Below, piece after piece: positions 42,748-52,128 of a stretch of DNA of 64,000 nucleotides. Position 1 is the first letter of the stretch. Each line of letters opens with the position of its first letter. The stretch is from Pseudomonas viridiflava (GTDB lineage Bacteria; Pseudomonadota; Gammaproteobacteria; Pseudomonadales; Pseudomonadaceae): NCBI RefSeq assembly GCF_900591205.1, contig NZ_UUPU01000104.1, positions 1-64,000 on the forward strand, in the 5' to 3' direction. Below the pieces are notes generated by a model. The model worked only from the letters and a program-made list of their open reading frames with translations. It had not been told where the DNA came from and did not search any database. The translations under genes were made by a program, and so were the position numbers.

Positions 42748-42773
42748 AAGCCCCTCGAAAGAGGGGTTTTTTT
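42748..42773 (+). terminator. Terminator of flgBCDE
   Basis: CCCCTC-GAAA-GAGGGG stem with GAAA tetraloop followed by TTTTTTT. Confidence 0.95.
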
Positions 42774-42840
42774 GTGGGCGTCTTTTAGTGCCAGGACGTT
42801 TCCCACTTCTGGTCAAAGCGGGAGATGACAGACGATTGTT

Positions 42841-42869
42841 GGAACTGACCACAGTTTTATTTCCACTTA
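42841..42869 (+). promoter_or_regulatory. hrp-box-like promoter (HrpL/RspL type)
   Basis: GGAACT, 16 nt, CCACTTA. The consensus is GGAACC-N15/17-CCACNNA; one mismatch, at a position where T also occurs in real hrp boxes. It ends 39 nt before the ATG at 42909, the usual distance for type III effector genes of Pseudomonas. Confidence 0.72.
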
Positions 42870-42908
42870 TCAGGCAGGGAACCAACGGATATTTCAGGGT
42901 GAATCGGT

Positions 42909-44048
<1,140 letters not shown>

Positions 44049-44070
44049 CGTAGCCCTGCAGTAAAACGAG

Positions 44071-44102
44071 AAAGCCCGTTAACCTTCCGGTTAACGGGCT
44101 TT
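44071..44102. terminator. Bidirectional hairpin between effector-like gene and nrdA
   Basis: AAAGCCCGTTAACC-TTCC-GGTTAACGGGCTTT, 14-bp perfect stem; short A and T runs on the two sides. Confidence 0.85.
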
Positions 44103-44117
44103 CAGTAACGGCTCAGC

Positions 44118-47012
44118 TTATTGGCAAGCTTCGCAATCCGGCTCATCAATCGCGCAAGCCTTTGGCACTGGCGCCGGGCCGGCTGGAGCAGCCAGAACCG
44201 AATCATCACCGTGGTTGCCGCTGGAAACCGCGTTCAGCTTACCGGTGTTGATGGTCGACTTCTCGGTGCTGGTCGCGGCCAGGGCACGGAGGTAGTAAGT
44301 GGTTTTCAGGCCACGGTACCACGCCATGCGGTAGGTCACGTCGAGCTTCTTGCCCGATGCACCGGCGATGTACAGGTTCAGCGACTGAGCCTGGTCGATC
44401 CACTTCTGACGACGGCTGGCGGCGTCAACGATCCACTTGGTGTCCACTTCGAACGCGGTCGCGTAGAGCTCTTTGAGTTCTTGCGGGATGCGCTCGATCT
44501 GTTGCACGGAACCGTCGTAGTACTTCAGGTCGTTGATCATCACCGAGTCCCACAGGCCACGGGCTTTCAGGTCGCGAACCAGGTACGGGTTGATCACGGT
44601 GAATTCGCCCGACAGGTTCGATTTCACATACAGGTTCTGATAAGTCGGTTCGATCGACTGCGATACGCCGGTGATGTTGGCGATGGTCGCGGTCGGTGCG
44701 ATGGCCATGATGTTGGAGTTACGAATACCTTTCTGCACACGGGCACGTACCGGCGCCCAGTCCAGGGATTCGTTCAGGTCAACGTCGATGTACTTCTGGC
44801 CACGTTGCTCGATCAGGATCTGTTGCGAATCCAGCGGCAGGATGCCTTTGGACCACAGCGAACCCTGGAACGTCTCGTAGGCACCGCGCTCGTCGGCCAG
44901 GTCGCAGGAAGCCTGGATCGCGTAGTAGCTGACCGCTTCCATGGACTTGTCGGCGAACTCGACGGCAGCGTCCGAACCGTAAGGAATGTGCTGCAGGTAA
45001 AGCGCGTCCTGGAAGCCCATGATGCCCAGGCCGACCGGACGGTGCTTGAAGTTGGAGTTCTGCGCCTGTGGCACCGAGTAGTAGTTGATGTCGATCACGT
45101 TATCGAGCATGCGAACGGCGGTGTTGACGGTGCGTTCCAGCTTGGCGGTGTCCAGCTTGCCGTTGACGATGTGGTTTGGCAGGTTGATCGAGCCCAGGTT
45201 GCAAACGGCGATCTCGTCCTTGTTGGTGTTCAAGGTGATCTCGGTGCACAGGTTCGAGCTGTGGACCACGCCCACGTGCTGCTGCGGGCTGCGCAGGTTG
45301 CACGGGTCTTTGAAGGTCAGCCATGGGTGGCCGGTTTCAAACAGCATGGAAAGCATTTTGCGCCACAGGTCTTTGGCCTGGATGGTCTTGAACAGCTTGA
45401 TCTTGCCCGGGTACTGGGACAGCGCTTCGTAGTACTCGTAGCGCTCTTCGAAGGCTTTACCGGTCAGGTCGTGCAGGTCCGGTACTTCGGATGGCGAGAA
45501 CAGAGTCCACGGGCCGTCATCGAAGACACGCTTCATGAACAGGTCAGGGATCCAGTTGGCGGTGTTCATGTCGTGGGTACGACGACGGTCATCACCGGTG
45601 TTCTTGCGCAGCTCGATGAACTCTTCAATGTCCATGTGCCAGGTTTCCAGGTAGGCACACACGGCGCCTTTGCGCTTGCCGCCCTGGTTAACCGCAACGG
45701 CGGTGTCGTTGACCACTTTCAGGAACGGAACAACGCCCTGGGACTTGCCGTTGGTGCCCTTGATGTACGAACCCAAGGCACGTACCGGGGTCCAGTCGTT
45801 GCCCAGACCGCCAGCGAATTTGGACAGCATGGCGTTGTCGTGGATCGCGTGGTAGATGCCCGACAGGTCATCCGGCACGGTGGTCAGGTAGCAGCTCGAC
45901 AGCTGTGGACGCAGGGTGCCGGCGTTGAACAGGGTCGGGGTCGACGACATGTAGTCGAAGGACGACAGCAGGTTGTAGAACTCGATGGCGCGGTCTTCTT
46001 TGTGCTTCTCTTCAATCGCCAGGCCCATGGCCACACGCATGAAGAACACTTGCGGCAGTTCGAAGCGGATACCGTCCTTGTGGATGAAGTAACGGTCGTA
46101 CAGGGTTTGCAGGCCCAGGTAGGTGAACTGCTGGTCGCGTTCGTGGTTGATCGCCTTGCCGAGTTTTTCCAGGTCGAAAGTGGCCAGGACCGGGTTCAGC
46201 AATTCGAATTCGATACCCTTGGCGATGTAGGCCGGCAGGGCCTTGGCGTACAGGTCGGCCATTTCGTGGTGAGTGGCGCTGTCGGCGACTTTCAGGAAGC
46301 CCAGGCCCTCGGCACGCAGGGTGTCCATCAGCAGGCGCGCAGTCACGAACGAGTAGTTCGGCTCACGTTCAACCAGAGTACGGGCGGTCATCACCAGTGC
46401 GGTGTTGACGTCGGTCAGGGCCACGCCGTCGTACAGGTTTTTCAGGGTTTCGCGCTGGATCAGGTCACCGTCGACCTCTTCCAGACCTTCACAGGCTTCA
46501 GTGATGATGGTGTTCAGGCGGCCCAGGTCCAGCGGCGCGAATGTGCCATCAGCCAGGGTGATGCGGATCGACGGGTGGGCTTGTACCGCAGCTTCTTCAG
46601 CCGGGGAACGCACGGCGCGCTCTTTGGAGCGGGCGTCGCGGTAGATCACGTAGTCGCGCGCGACTTTCTGCTCGCCGGCACGCATCAGGGCCAGTTCAAC
46701 CTGGTCCTGGATTTCTTCGATGTGGATGGTGCCGCCCGAGGGCATGCGACGTTTGAAGGTGGCGGTAACTTGTTCGGTCAGGCGGGCAACGGTGTCGTGG
46801 ATGCGCGACGAGGCAGCAGCGGTGCCGCCTTCAACTGCAAGAAACGCTTTGGTGATAGCGACGGTGATTTTGTCATCGGTGTAAGGAACGACAGTGCCGT
46901 TACGCTTGATCACGCGCAATTGGCCCGGCGCAGTGGCGGCCAGATCCATATTCGAATCAGCGGCCTGCGGCACGGAGCCTTGCGGGTTCTCGCGAGTTGT
47001 GTCGGTTTGCAT
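44118..47012 (-). CDS. nrdA: Ribonucleoside-diphosphate reductase class Ia, alpha subunit
   Basis: Large catalytic subunit; reduces NDPs to dNDPs with NrdB. 964 residues, about 200 longer than E. coli NrdA because of two N-terminal ATP-cones (residues about 30-125, RVIKRNGTVVPYTDDKITVAITKAF; and about 145-235, IRITLADGTFAPLDLGRLNTIITEAC), as in P. aeruginosa. Active-site parts: SCYL, NLCTEITLN, and the C-terminal redox pair CEAC. The ATG at 47012 is 9 nt from GGAGA and gives MQTDTTREN; an ATG six codons upstream lacks a site. nrdB is not downstream; it lies at 1-364 on the same strand. Confidence 0.96.
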   Translation of the reverse strand: MQTDTTRENPQGSVPQAADSNMDLAATAPGQLRVIKRNGTVVPYTDDKITVAITKAFLAVEGGTAAASSRIHDTVARLTEQVTATFKRRMPSGGTIHIEEIQDQVELALMRAGEQKVARDYVIYRDARSKERAVRSPAEEAAVQAHPSIRITLADGTFAPLDLGRLNTIITEACEGLEEVDGDLIQRETLKNLYDGVALTDVNTALVMTARTLVEREPNYSFVTARLLMDTLRAEGLGFLKVADSATHHEMADLYAKALPAYIAKGIEFELLNPVLATFDLEKLGKAINHERDQQFTYLGLQTLYDRYFIHKDGIRFELPQVFFMRVAMGLAIEEKHKEDRAIEFYNLLSSFDYMSSTPTLFNAGTLRPQLSSCYLTTVPDDLSGIYHAIHDNAMLSKFAGGLGNDWTPVRALGSYIKGTNGKSQGVVPFLKVVNDTAVAVNQGGKRKGAVCAYLETWHMDIEEFIELRKNTGDDRRRTHDMNTANWIPDLFMKRVFDDGPWTLFSPSEVPDLHDLTGKAFEERYEYYEALSQYPGKIKLFKTIQAKDLWRKMLSMLFETGHPWLTFKDPCNLRSPQQHVGVVHSSNLCTEITLNTNKDEIAVCNLGSINLPNHIVNGKLDTAKLERTVNTAVRMLDNVIDINYYSVPQAQNSNFKHRPVGLGIMGFQDALYLQHIPYGSDAAVEFADKSMEAVSYYAIQASCDLADERGAYETFQGSLWSKGILPLDSQQILIEQRGQKYIDVDLNESLDWAPVRARVQKGIRNSNIMAIAPTATIANITGVSQSIEPTYQNLYVKSNLSGEFTVINPYLVRDLKARGLWDSVMINDLKYYDGSVQQIERIPQELKELYATAFEVDTKWIVDAASRRQKWIDQAQSLNLYIAGASGKKLDVTYRMAWYRGLKTTYYLRALAATSTEKSTINTGKLNAVSSGNHGDDSVLAAPAGPAPVPKACAIDEPDCEACQ

Positions 47013-47381
47013 GGGGGGTTGTCTCCACATTCTATATTTATTTGGGCACCATCACGGTGCCCACCGTTCCGTCCTGAAGCACTTACAACAGGCCATGGCC
47101 TGGCATAACAACTTCGGGACAGGAGGAAGGGAGCTCATCGCGCCGCTTCCATGCCGAAGTCTTCGGTTCGGGGCGCAAAAGCCCTTGGCCGTATTCCTGC
47201 TGGGTGACAGTTGCCCGGTTCAAGCACTGCAACACCCGTACCGTTTTCCGCTCTGTGTAGCTTGAAAACGGTTGCCATCCGCGTGCGCGGTTTGGGCTTT
47301 CAAAAAATGCTTTGGTTAGACCAAACAGGGGCAAGAAAGGGCTTGAGTTTCTTGTCTGATTTGTGTTGGGTCTTTCCGCTC

Positions 47382-47403
47382 AAAACCCTACATGTAGGGT
47401 TTT
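47382..47403. promoter_or_regulatory. 22-bp perfect palindrome upstream of nrdA (NrdR-box candidate)
   Basis: Core ACCCTACATGTAGGGT flanked by AAA and TTT. It agrees with 12 of 16 positions of the NrdR consensus as I remember it (acaCwAtATaTwGtgt). It could equally be a hairpin; a tandem second box is not evident. Confidence 0.45.
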
Positions 47404-47457
47404 TTTAGCGCCGAGCTACAAGATAATGCGTTTTGGGGGGCTTAGCAACGCACTACC

Positions 47458-47478
47458 TGTGGATAACGCTGTGGGTAA
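47458..47478 (-). promoter_or_regulatory. DnaA box pair upstream of nrdA
   Basis: TGTGGATAA (47458-47466) is the exact complement of the DnaA box TTATCCACA; TGTGGGTAA (47470-47478), 12 bp on, differs by one base. E. coli nrdAB is activated through DnaA boxes upstream of its promoter, so the same use is inferred. Confidence 0.65.
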
Positions 47479-47719
47479 AATGTGTATGAAACGTGGAACA
47501 CCCGTGTAGGCCGCAGTACTGCTGGAGTCAGCCGTTTGTCACCGAATATTCCAAGATAAAAACAGCCGATTGGATTTTTGAGGGCGCGAACCCTATCACA
47601 AAAAAACCTGATTACCGAATGGATTTCCCAGCTTGTGTTTGGGGGTTGGCCCATGGCTACAATCTGCTTTGTTATGCCCTCAAAACATGACAAACAGGCT
47701 GCGGCTGGCGATGATCAAC

Positions 47720-47810
47720 ATGGGGGAGCGGGCTTGCTCGCGAAGGCGTTGCATCAGCAACAGATGTGTTGTTTGGTGCACCGCCTTCGCGAGCAAGTCC
47801 GCTCCCACAT
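47720..47810. repeat. REPIN (GCGGGCTTGCTCGCGAA type)
   Basis: TGGGGGAGCGGGCTTGCTCGCGAAGG-type left arm with the inverted right arm CTTCGCGAGCAAGTCCGCTCCCACA: a third sequence subtype, distinct from the GGGGGCTTGCCCCC and GCTGGCTTGCCTGC forms elsewhere in the window. Confidence 0.9.
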
Positions 47811-47856
47811 TCGACCGAGTCCCCCCTAAGAACTTCTAATAAAACGAGGATCACCC

Positions 47857-48582
47857 GTGGAGCAAGAAGCCTGGCAGGTATTGATTGTCGAGGATGACCA
47901 GCGCTTGGCGGAGCTGACCCGTGACTATCTGGAGAGCCACGGCCTGCGGGTGTCGGTGGAAGGCGATGGGGCTCTGGCGGCGGCGCGGATCATTGCCGAG
48001 CAGCCGGACCTGGTGATCCTTGACCTGATGCTGCCCGGCGAAGACGGTCTGAGCATCTGCCGCAAGGTGCGTGAGCGCTACGACGGCGTGATCCTGATGC
48101 TCACCGCTCGTACAGACGACATGGACCAGGTGCTGGGGCTGGACATGGGCGCCGACGATTATGTGTGCAAGCCGGTGCGCCCGCGTTTGCTGCTGGCGCG
48201 TATCCAGGCGCTGCTGCGGCGCAGTGAGCCGGCCGAACCGGTTGCCGTTGAGCATCAGCGGCGCCTGCAATTCGGCCCGCTGGTGGTCGACAACGCCCTG
48301 CGCGAAGCCTGGTTGCATGAAGGCGGCATCGAACTGACCAGCGCCGAATTCGACTTGCTGTGGCTGCTGGTGGCGAATGCCGGGCGCATTCTGTCCCGCG
48401 AAGAAATCTTTATCGCTCTGCGCGGCATCGGCTATGACGGCCAGGACCGCTCGATCGACGTACGCATCTCGCGGATCCGCCCAAAGATCGGCGACGACCC
48501 GATCCACCCGCGCCTGATCAAGACCATCCGCAGCAAAGGCTACCTGTTCGTACCTGAAGCCGCCGCCGATATGCCGCTGTGA
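47857..48582 (+). CDS. Response regulator, OmpR/PhoB family (RstA-like)
   Basis: 241 residues: receiver domain (E12, D13, phospho-acceptor D56 in LVILDLMLPGEDG, Lys in ADDYVCKPV) and a C-terminal winged helix (LTSAEFDLLWLLVANAGRILSREEIF; DVRISRIRPKIGDDP; IRSKGYLFV). Start is GTG at 47857 after ACGAGGA. Overlaps the kinase gene by GTGA. Position upstream of nrdA matches PA1157 of P. aeruginosa. Signal and targets unknown. Confidence 0.93.
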   Translation: MEQEAWQVLIVEDDQRLAELTRDYLESHGLRVSVEGDGALAAARIIAEQPDLVILDLMLPGEDGLSICRKVRERYDGVILMLTARTDDMDQVLGLDMGADDYVCKPVRPRLLLARIQALLRRSEPAEPVAVEHQRRLQFGPLVVDNALREAWLHEGGIELTSAEFDLLWLLVANAGRILSREEIFIALRGIGYDGQDRSIDVRISRIRPKIGDDPIHPRLIKTIRSKGYLFVPEAAADMPL

Positions 48583-50189
48583 ACTCGATCTTCCTGCGCA
48601 TCTATGGCGGCATGTGCGCGGCGCTGATCCTGGTGGCGCTGCTCGGCGTGCTGGCCTTGCACTTGCTCAACGAGGTGCGCAGCGGCCAGTACCGCGAGCG
48701 TCTGGCCCATGGCACCTTTGCCCTGATGGGCGACAACTTGCAGCCGATGAGCCCGATCGAGCGCCAGCGCGCCTTGGCGGTGTGGGAGCGCCTGCTGGGC
48801 ATCCCCCTGCAATTGCGCCCGCTGGCCGAGGCGCAGTTGGACCTCGGCCAACGCAATCGCCTGCAACGTGGGCAGGTGCTGGTAGAGCAAACCGGGCCGC
48901 ATGCGGCGCGGGTGTTGCGGCTGGTCAGCGACAGCTCGCAACTTGTGCTCACGGGTGAAGTGCAGCAGATCAGCGAACAACTGGCCCGCGCCACTATTTA
49001 CCTGCTGGCTGACGAATTGGTGCGCTTTCCAGTGGCCGAGCAGCCGCAGCGCCTGGCCGCTATAAAAGAAGCCAAGGGTTTTGGCTTCGAGATGCACTTG
49101 ATGACCCTCGACCAGGCCGATATGGACGAAGACCAGCGCCGTCGCGTGGCGGAAGGCGATACGGTGATGGCGCTGGGCAAGGGCGGCGATTCGATCCGCG
49201 TATTCGCCGGCATGGTCGGCACGCCGTGGGTGTTGGAAATCGGCCCGTTGTTTCAGATGAGCCCTTACCCGGCGCAATGGTTGATCCTGATCGCCTTGAT
49301 CAGCCTGACCCTGATCGGCCTGATCGTCTATTTATTGGTGCGCCAGCTTGAGCGGCGGCTCAAGGGGCTGGAAGCTGCCGCAACGCGCATCGCCAAGGGC
49401 AACCTGCAAGTGCGCGTACCGGCCCGGGGCGCTGACTCCGTAGGGCGCCTGGCGGCCGCGTTCAATGGCATGGCCGAGCACTTGCAACAATTGCTGGCGA
49501 TCCAGCGTGAACTGGTGCGCGCGGTGTCCCACGAATTGCGCACGCCGGTGGCGCGCCTGCGCTTTGGCCTGGAAATGATCGGCGACGCCGCCACGCCCGA
49601 AGCCCGGCGCAAATACCTGGAGGGCATGGACAGCGATATCCAGGACCTGGACGGCCTGGTGGATGAAATGCTGACTTACGCCCGCCTGGAGCAGGGCTCG
49701 CCGGAGCTGAACTTCCAACGGGTGGACCTGGATGCGCTGCTTGATCAGGTGATCGGCGAGTTGTCGCCACTGCGCCCGCAGATCACTGTGGCGCGGGGTA
49801 TTTGCCTGTCTTCGGTGCATTGGGATGACGCCTGGGTCGACGCCGAACCGCGCTACCTGCACCGTGCCCTGCAAAACCTGGTGAGCAACGCCATGCGCCA
49901 CGCCCAGGGCCAGGTGTTGATCAGTTACCAGGTAGGCCAGGTGCGCTGCCGGATTGATGTGGAGGACGACGGCCCGGGTGTGCCGGAAAGTGCCTGGGAG
50001 CGCATCTTCACGCCGTTCCTGCGGCTGGACGACAGCCGCACCCGCGCCTCGGGCGGGCATGGCCTGGGGTTGTCGATTGTGCGGCGGATCATTTATTGGC
50101 ACGGCGGGCGAGCGCTGATCAGCAAGAGCAACAACCTGGGCGGGGCGTGTTTCAGCCTGAGTTGGCCCAGGGATCAGGATAAAACCTGA
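48579..50189 (+). CDS. Sensor histidine kinase (RstB-like)
   Basis: 536 residues, inner membrane: first membrane helix at about residues 5-27 (IYGGMCAALILVALLGVLALHLL), periplasmic sensor to about 225, second helix WLILIALISLTLIGLIVYLLV, HAMP linker (RLKGLEAAATRIAKGNLQVRV), HisKA with H318 in VSHELRTPVARL, and HATPase_c with NLVSNAMRHA, DDGPGVP and GGHGLGLSIVRRI. Start is GTG overlapping the regulator's stop. Forms a two-component system with the preceding gene (PA1158 equivalent). Confidence 0.93.
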   Translation: MNSIFLRIYGGMCAALILVALLGVLALHLLNEVRSGQYRERLAHGTFALMGDNLQPMSPIERQRALAVWERLLGIPLQLRPLAEAQLDLGQRNRLQRGQVLVEQTGPHAARVLRLVSDSSQLVLTGEVQQISEQLARATIYLLADELVRFPVAEQPQRLAAIKEAKGFGFEMHLMTLDQADMDEDQRRRVAEGDTVMALGKGGDSIRVFAGMVGTPWVLEIGPLFQMSPYPAQWLILIALISLTLIGLIVYLLVRQLERRLKGLEAAATRIAKGNLQVRVPARGADSVGRLAAAFNGMAEHLQQLLAIQRELVRAVSHELRTPVARLRFGLEMIGDAATPEARRKYLEGMDSDIQDLDGLVDEMLTYARLEQGSPELNFQRVDLDALLDQVIGELSPLRPQITVARGICLSSVHWDDAWVDAEPRYLHRALQNLVSNAMRHAQGQVLISYQVGQVRCRIDVEDDGPGVPESAWERIFTPFLRLDDSRTRASGGHGLGLSIVRRIIYWHGGRALISKSNNLGGACFSLSWPRDQDKT

Positions 50190-50192
50190 CGC

Positions 50193-50266
50193 CGCCATCG
50201 CAGGCAAGCCGGCTCCCACAGGAGAATACATTCCAACTGTGGGCGCTGGCTTGCCTGCGATAGCGG
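50193..50266. repeat. REP pair in tail-to-tail order
   Basis: CATCGCAGGCAAGCCGGCTCCCACA then, 19 nt on, TGTGGGCGCTGGCTTGCCTGCGAT. The two units face away from each other, the reverse of the REPIN arrangement, and fill the gap between the convergent kinase and pcpS genes, where they may act as terminator. Confidence 0.88.
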
Positions 50267-50270
50267 TCTA

Positions 50271-50987
50271 TCAGGCGCTGATGGCCACAAGGCTCAATAA
50301 CTGCTCGCCATCCACCACAAACTGCCCCGCCAACTCCGTGCCATGGCACCACTCGCTGGACAAGTCTGTCAGCAATCGCAGGCGCACAGCCCCTGAGTCG
50401 GACCACTCCACCACCTCGGCATGCTCAAAATAAAAGCGCTTGTGCACAATCGGGTAGAGCGCCTTGAACAGGCTCTCCTTGGCCGAAAACGTGAGCGTCA
50501 CCAGCAGGGCATGCTGCTCACGCGGTGATGCGGCCATGCGCTGCAATTCATCCGCAGTCAGAATTTCCGCGGCCAAGCGCTCCGCCCGTTCCAGGCTCAG
50601 CACATTCTCCAGGTCCATGCCCAGCCCGCGCCATTGCGCCTTGTGCCCGACAATCGCTGCGGCGTGCCCGGTGCTGTGGGTGATGGAGCCGCTGATATGC
50701 GCGGGCCACACCGGTGCGCGGTCTTCACCTATCGCGGGGATGCAGTCCAGGTGATCGAGCTGTTGCAGCGCGGCGCGGGCACACAGTCGGCCGGCCAGGA
50801 ACTCGGCCTGACGCTTGGCCACCGAGCGCTGGATGCTCGGCGGTGGCGGCACGTCGCTGCGCTGGAAATCACCCGCGGCCAGCAAGCTGGGGTCAAAGCG
50901 GGTGCTCCGAAACACCGTGCCCGGCAAGGGGGCGGGCAGCGGCCAATGGCCATTGAGTGGGGTGCAGCAAGCGGGTAAGGGCGTCAT
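50271..50987 (-). CDS. pcpS: 4'-Phosphopantetheinyl transferase (PcpS, EntD/Sfp-like)
   Basis: Attaches phosphopantetheine from CoA to acyl and peptidyl carrier proteins, including siderophore synthetases. 238 residues; HISGSITHSTGHAAAIVG, the Mg/CoA motif GMDLEN (about residue 123) and the WSAKEALFK-like segment FSAKESLFKALYP (about 165-177) define the family. P. aeruginosa PcpS is its only such enzyme and serves both primary and secondary metabolism. Monocistronic, divergent from the phoP locus. Confidence 0.93.
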   Translation of the reverse strand: MTPLPACCTPLNGHWPLPAPLPGTVFRSTRFDPSLLAAGDFQRSDVPPPPSIQRSVAKRQAEFLAGRLCARAALQQLDHLDCIPAIGEDRAPVWPAHISGSITHSTGHAAAIVGHKAQWRGLGMDLENVLSLERAERLAAEILTADELQRMAASPREQHALLVTLTFSAKESLFKALYPIVHKRFYFEHAEVVEWSDSGAVRLRLLTDLSSEWCHGTELAGQFVVDGEQLLSLVAISA

Positions 50988-51033
50988 GGGCGGTATTTTG
51001 CCGAGTTGCTGCGCACGAGGATAGTCCGCTGTG

Positions 51034-51072
51034 GTTCAGGTGAGGTTCAGAGCCTGTTCAGGGGGAGTTCAG
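51034..51072 (+). promoter_or_regulatory. Four phased PhoP half-sites
   Basis: GTTCAG at 51034, 51045, 51056 and 51067, each separated by exactly 5 nt (11-bp period). PhoP boxes are hexamer direct repeats with 5-bp spacers, so this is a double PhoP box. A -10-like TAGTCT (51082-51087) follows at a distance suited to PhoP replacing the -35 contact. Confidence 0.85.
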
Positions 51073-51123
51073 GGGCGCTTGCGTAGTCTGCTTTCAACAG
51101 CCAAACGCGTAGAGGTAAGCCCC

Positions 51124-51432
51124 ATGACTGCGATTAAAAAGCTGATGTTGGCGTTAACCATGCTCAGTGCTACCGCCGGCGTCCAGGCGTCGGATGGTGC
51201 CTTTGCCGCATTCGGTCGTGAGAAAACCAAAAAAACCAGCACCCTGATTCAGCGCGTCAGCTTCGAAGACGCGGGCAGCCAGCCGACGCCCTGGGGCCAG
51301 TCCCTGGGCTTGGCCAGCCCGCAGCCAAGCTACCGCGCTGGCTACGAACACCTGACCGGCCACTACAATGGCATTAAACTGCGCCCGCAAGACTTGCAGG
51401 GCCGCTATGATATCCCCCTGTCGGACAGTTGA
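51124..51432 (+). CDS. Small exported protein of the phoPQ operon
   Basis: 102 residues with a signal peptide (IKKLMLALTMLSATAGVQA, cleavage about residue 22), leaving about 80 polar residues (FGREKTKKTSTLIQRVSFEDAGSQPTPWGQSL; YEHLTGHYNGIKLRPQDLQGRYDIPLSDS). No membrane barrel features. It occupies the place that oprH has in P. aeruginosa (oprH-phoP-phoQ), 18 nt before phoP and behind the PhoP half-sites, so it should be induced at low Mg2+. Family not recognised; a periplasmic modulator of PhoQ or an envelope protein is only a guess. Confidence 0.85.
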   Translation: MTAIKKLMLALTMLSATAGVQASDGAFAAFGREKTKKTSTLIQRVSFEDAGSQPTPWGQSLGLASPQPSYRAGYEHLTGHYNGIKLRPQDLQGRYDIPLSDS

Positions 51433-51450
51433 ATTGCTTTGGAGAGCCTT

Positions 51451-52128
51451 ATGAAATTGCTGGTCGTGGAAGATGAGGCGCTGTTGCGTCATCACCTGTT
51501 CACCCGCCTGACCGACAGCGGGCATGTGGTCGAGGCTGTGGCCAATGCCGAGGAAGCCCTTTACCAGACCGGGCAATTCAACCATGACCTGGCGATCATC
51601 GACCTGGGCCTGCCCGGTATGGGCGGCCTGGACCTGATCCGCCAACTGCGCAGCCAGGCCAAGACCTTCCCGATTCTGATTCTGACCGCGCGCGGCAACT
51701 GGCAGGACAAGGTCGAGGGCCTGGCCGCCGGTGCCGATGACTACGTGGTCAAACCGTTCCAGTTCGAAGAGCTGGAGGCGCGGATGAACGCCTTGCTGCG
51801 CCGCTCCAGTGGTTTTACCCAGTCGACCATCGTCGCCGGGCCCTTGCTGCTGGACCTCAACCGCAAGCAGGCATCCCTCGACGAACAGCCCCTGGCACTG
51901 ACCGCCTACGAATACCGGATCCTCGAATACCTGATGCGCCATCACCAGCAAGTGGTGGCCAAGGACCGTTTGATGGAGCAGCTCTACCCCGATGACGATG
52001 AGCGCGATCCGAACGTCATCGAAGTGCTGGTTGGCCGCCTGCGCCGCAAGCTGGAAGGCCCGACGGGCTTCAAGCCGATCGACACCGTGCGTGGGCTGGG
52101 CTATCTGTTTAATGAGCGCTGCCGTTGA
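51451..52128 (+). CDS. phoP: PhoP response regulator
   Basis: Controls Mg2+ and polymyxin/cationic-peptide responses. 225 residues: receiver domain with E7, D8, phospho-acceptor D51 (IIDLGLPGMGG) and YVVKPF; C-terminal OmpR-type winged helix (LTAYEYRILEYLMRHHQQVVAKDRLMEQLY; VIEVLVGRLRRKLEG; VRGLGYLF). Near-identical to P. aeruginosa PhoP. GGAG precedes the ATG at 51451. Confidence 0.96.
   Translation: MKLLVVEDEALLRHHLFTRLTDSGHVVEAVANAEEALYQTGQFNHDLAIIDLGLPGMGGLDLIRQLRSQAKTFPILILTARGNWQDKVEGLAAGADDYVVKPFQFEELEARMNALLRRSSGFTQSTIVAGPLLLDLNRKQASLDEQPLALTAYEYRILEYLMRHHQQVVAKDRLMEQLYPDDDERDPNVIEVLVGRLRRKLEGPTGFKPIDTVRGLGYLFNERCR

Larger units (their letters stand above)
47013..47856. promoter_or_regulatory. 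nrdA promoter/leader and RstA-like gene upstream region
   Basis: An 844-bp gap. Toward nrdA it holds a hairpin TGGGCACC / GGTGCCCA (47043-47063) 30 nt before the start, a perfect palindrome CAGGCCATGGCCTG (47089-47102), a 22-bp palindrome (47382-47403) and a DnaA box pair (47458-47478). The long leader (about 400 nt) with several hairpins suggests RNA-level control, but no known riboswitch is recognised. A REPIN lies at 47720-47810 before the response regulator gene. Confidence 0.55.

Noticed and set aside
44121..47108. 995-codon plus-strand open frame opposite nrdA
   Set aside because: Antisense shadow of nrdA; composition is typical of reversed GC-rich codons and no ribosome site or domain is visible.
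47013..47400. Cobalamin riboswitch in the nrdA leader
   Set aside because: The conserved B12-box core (GCCACTG region) is not found on either strand.
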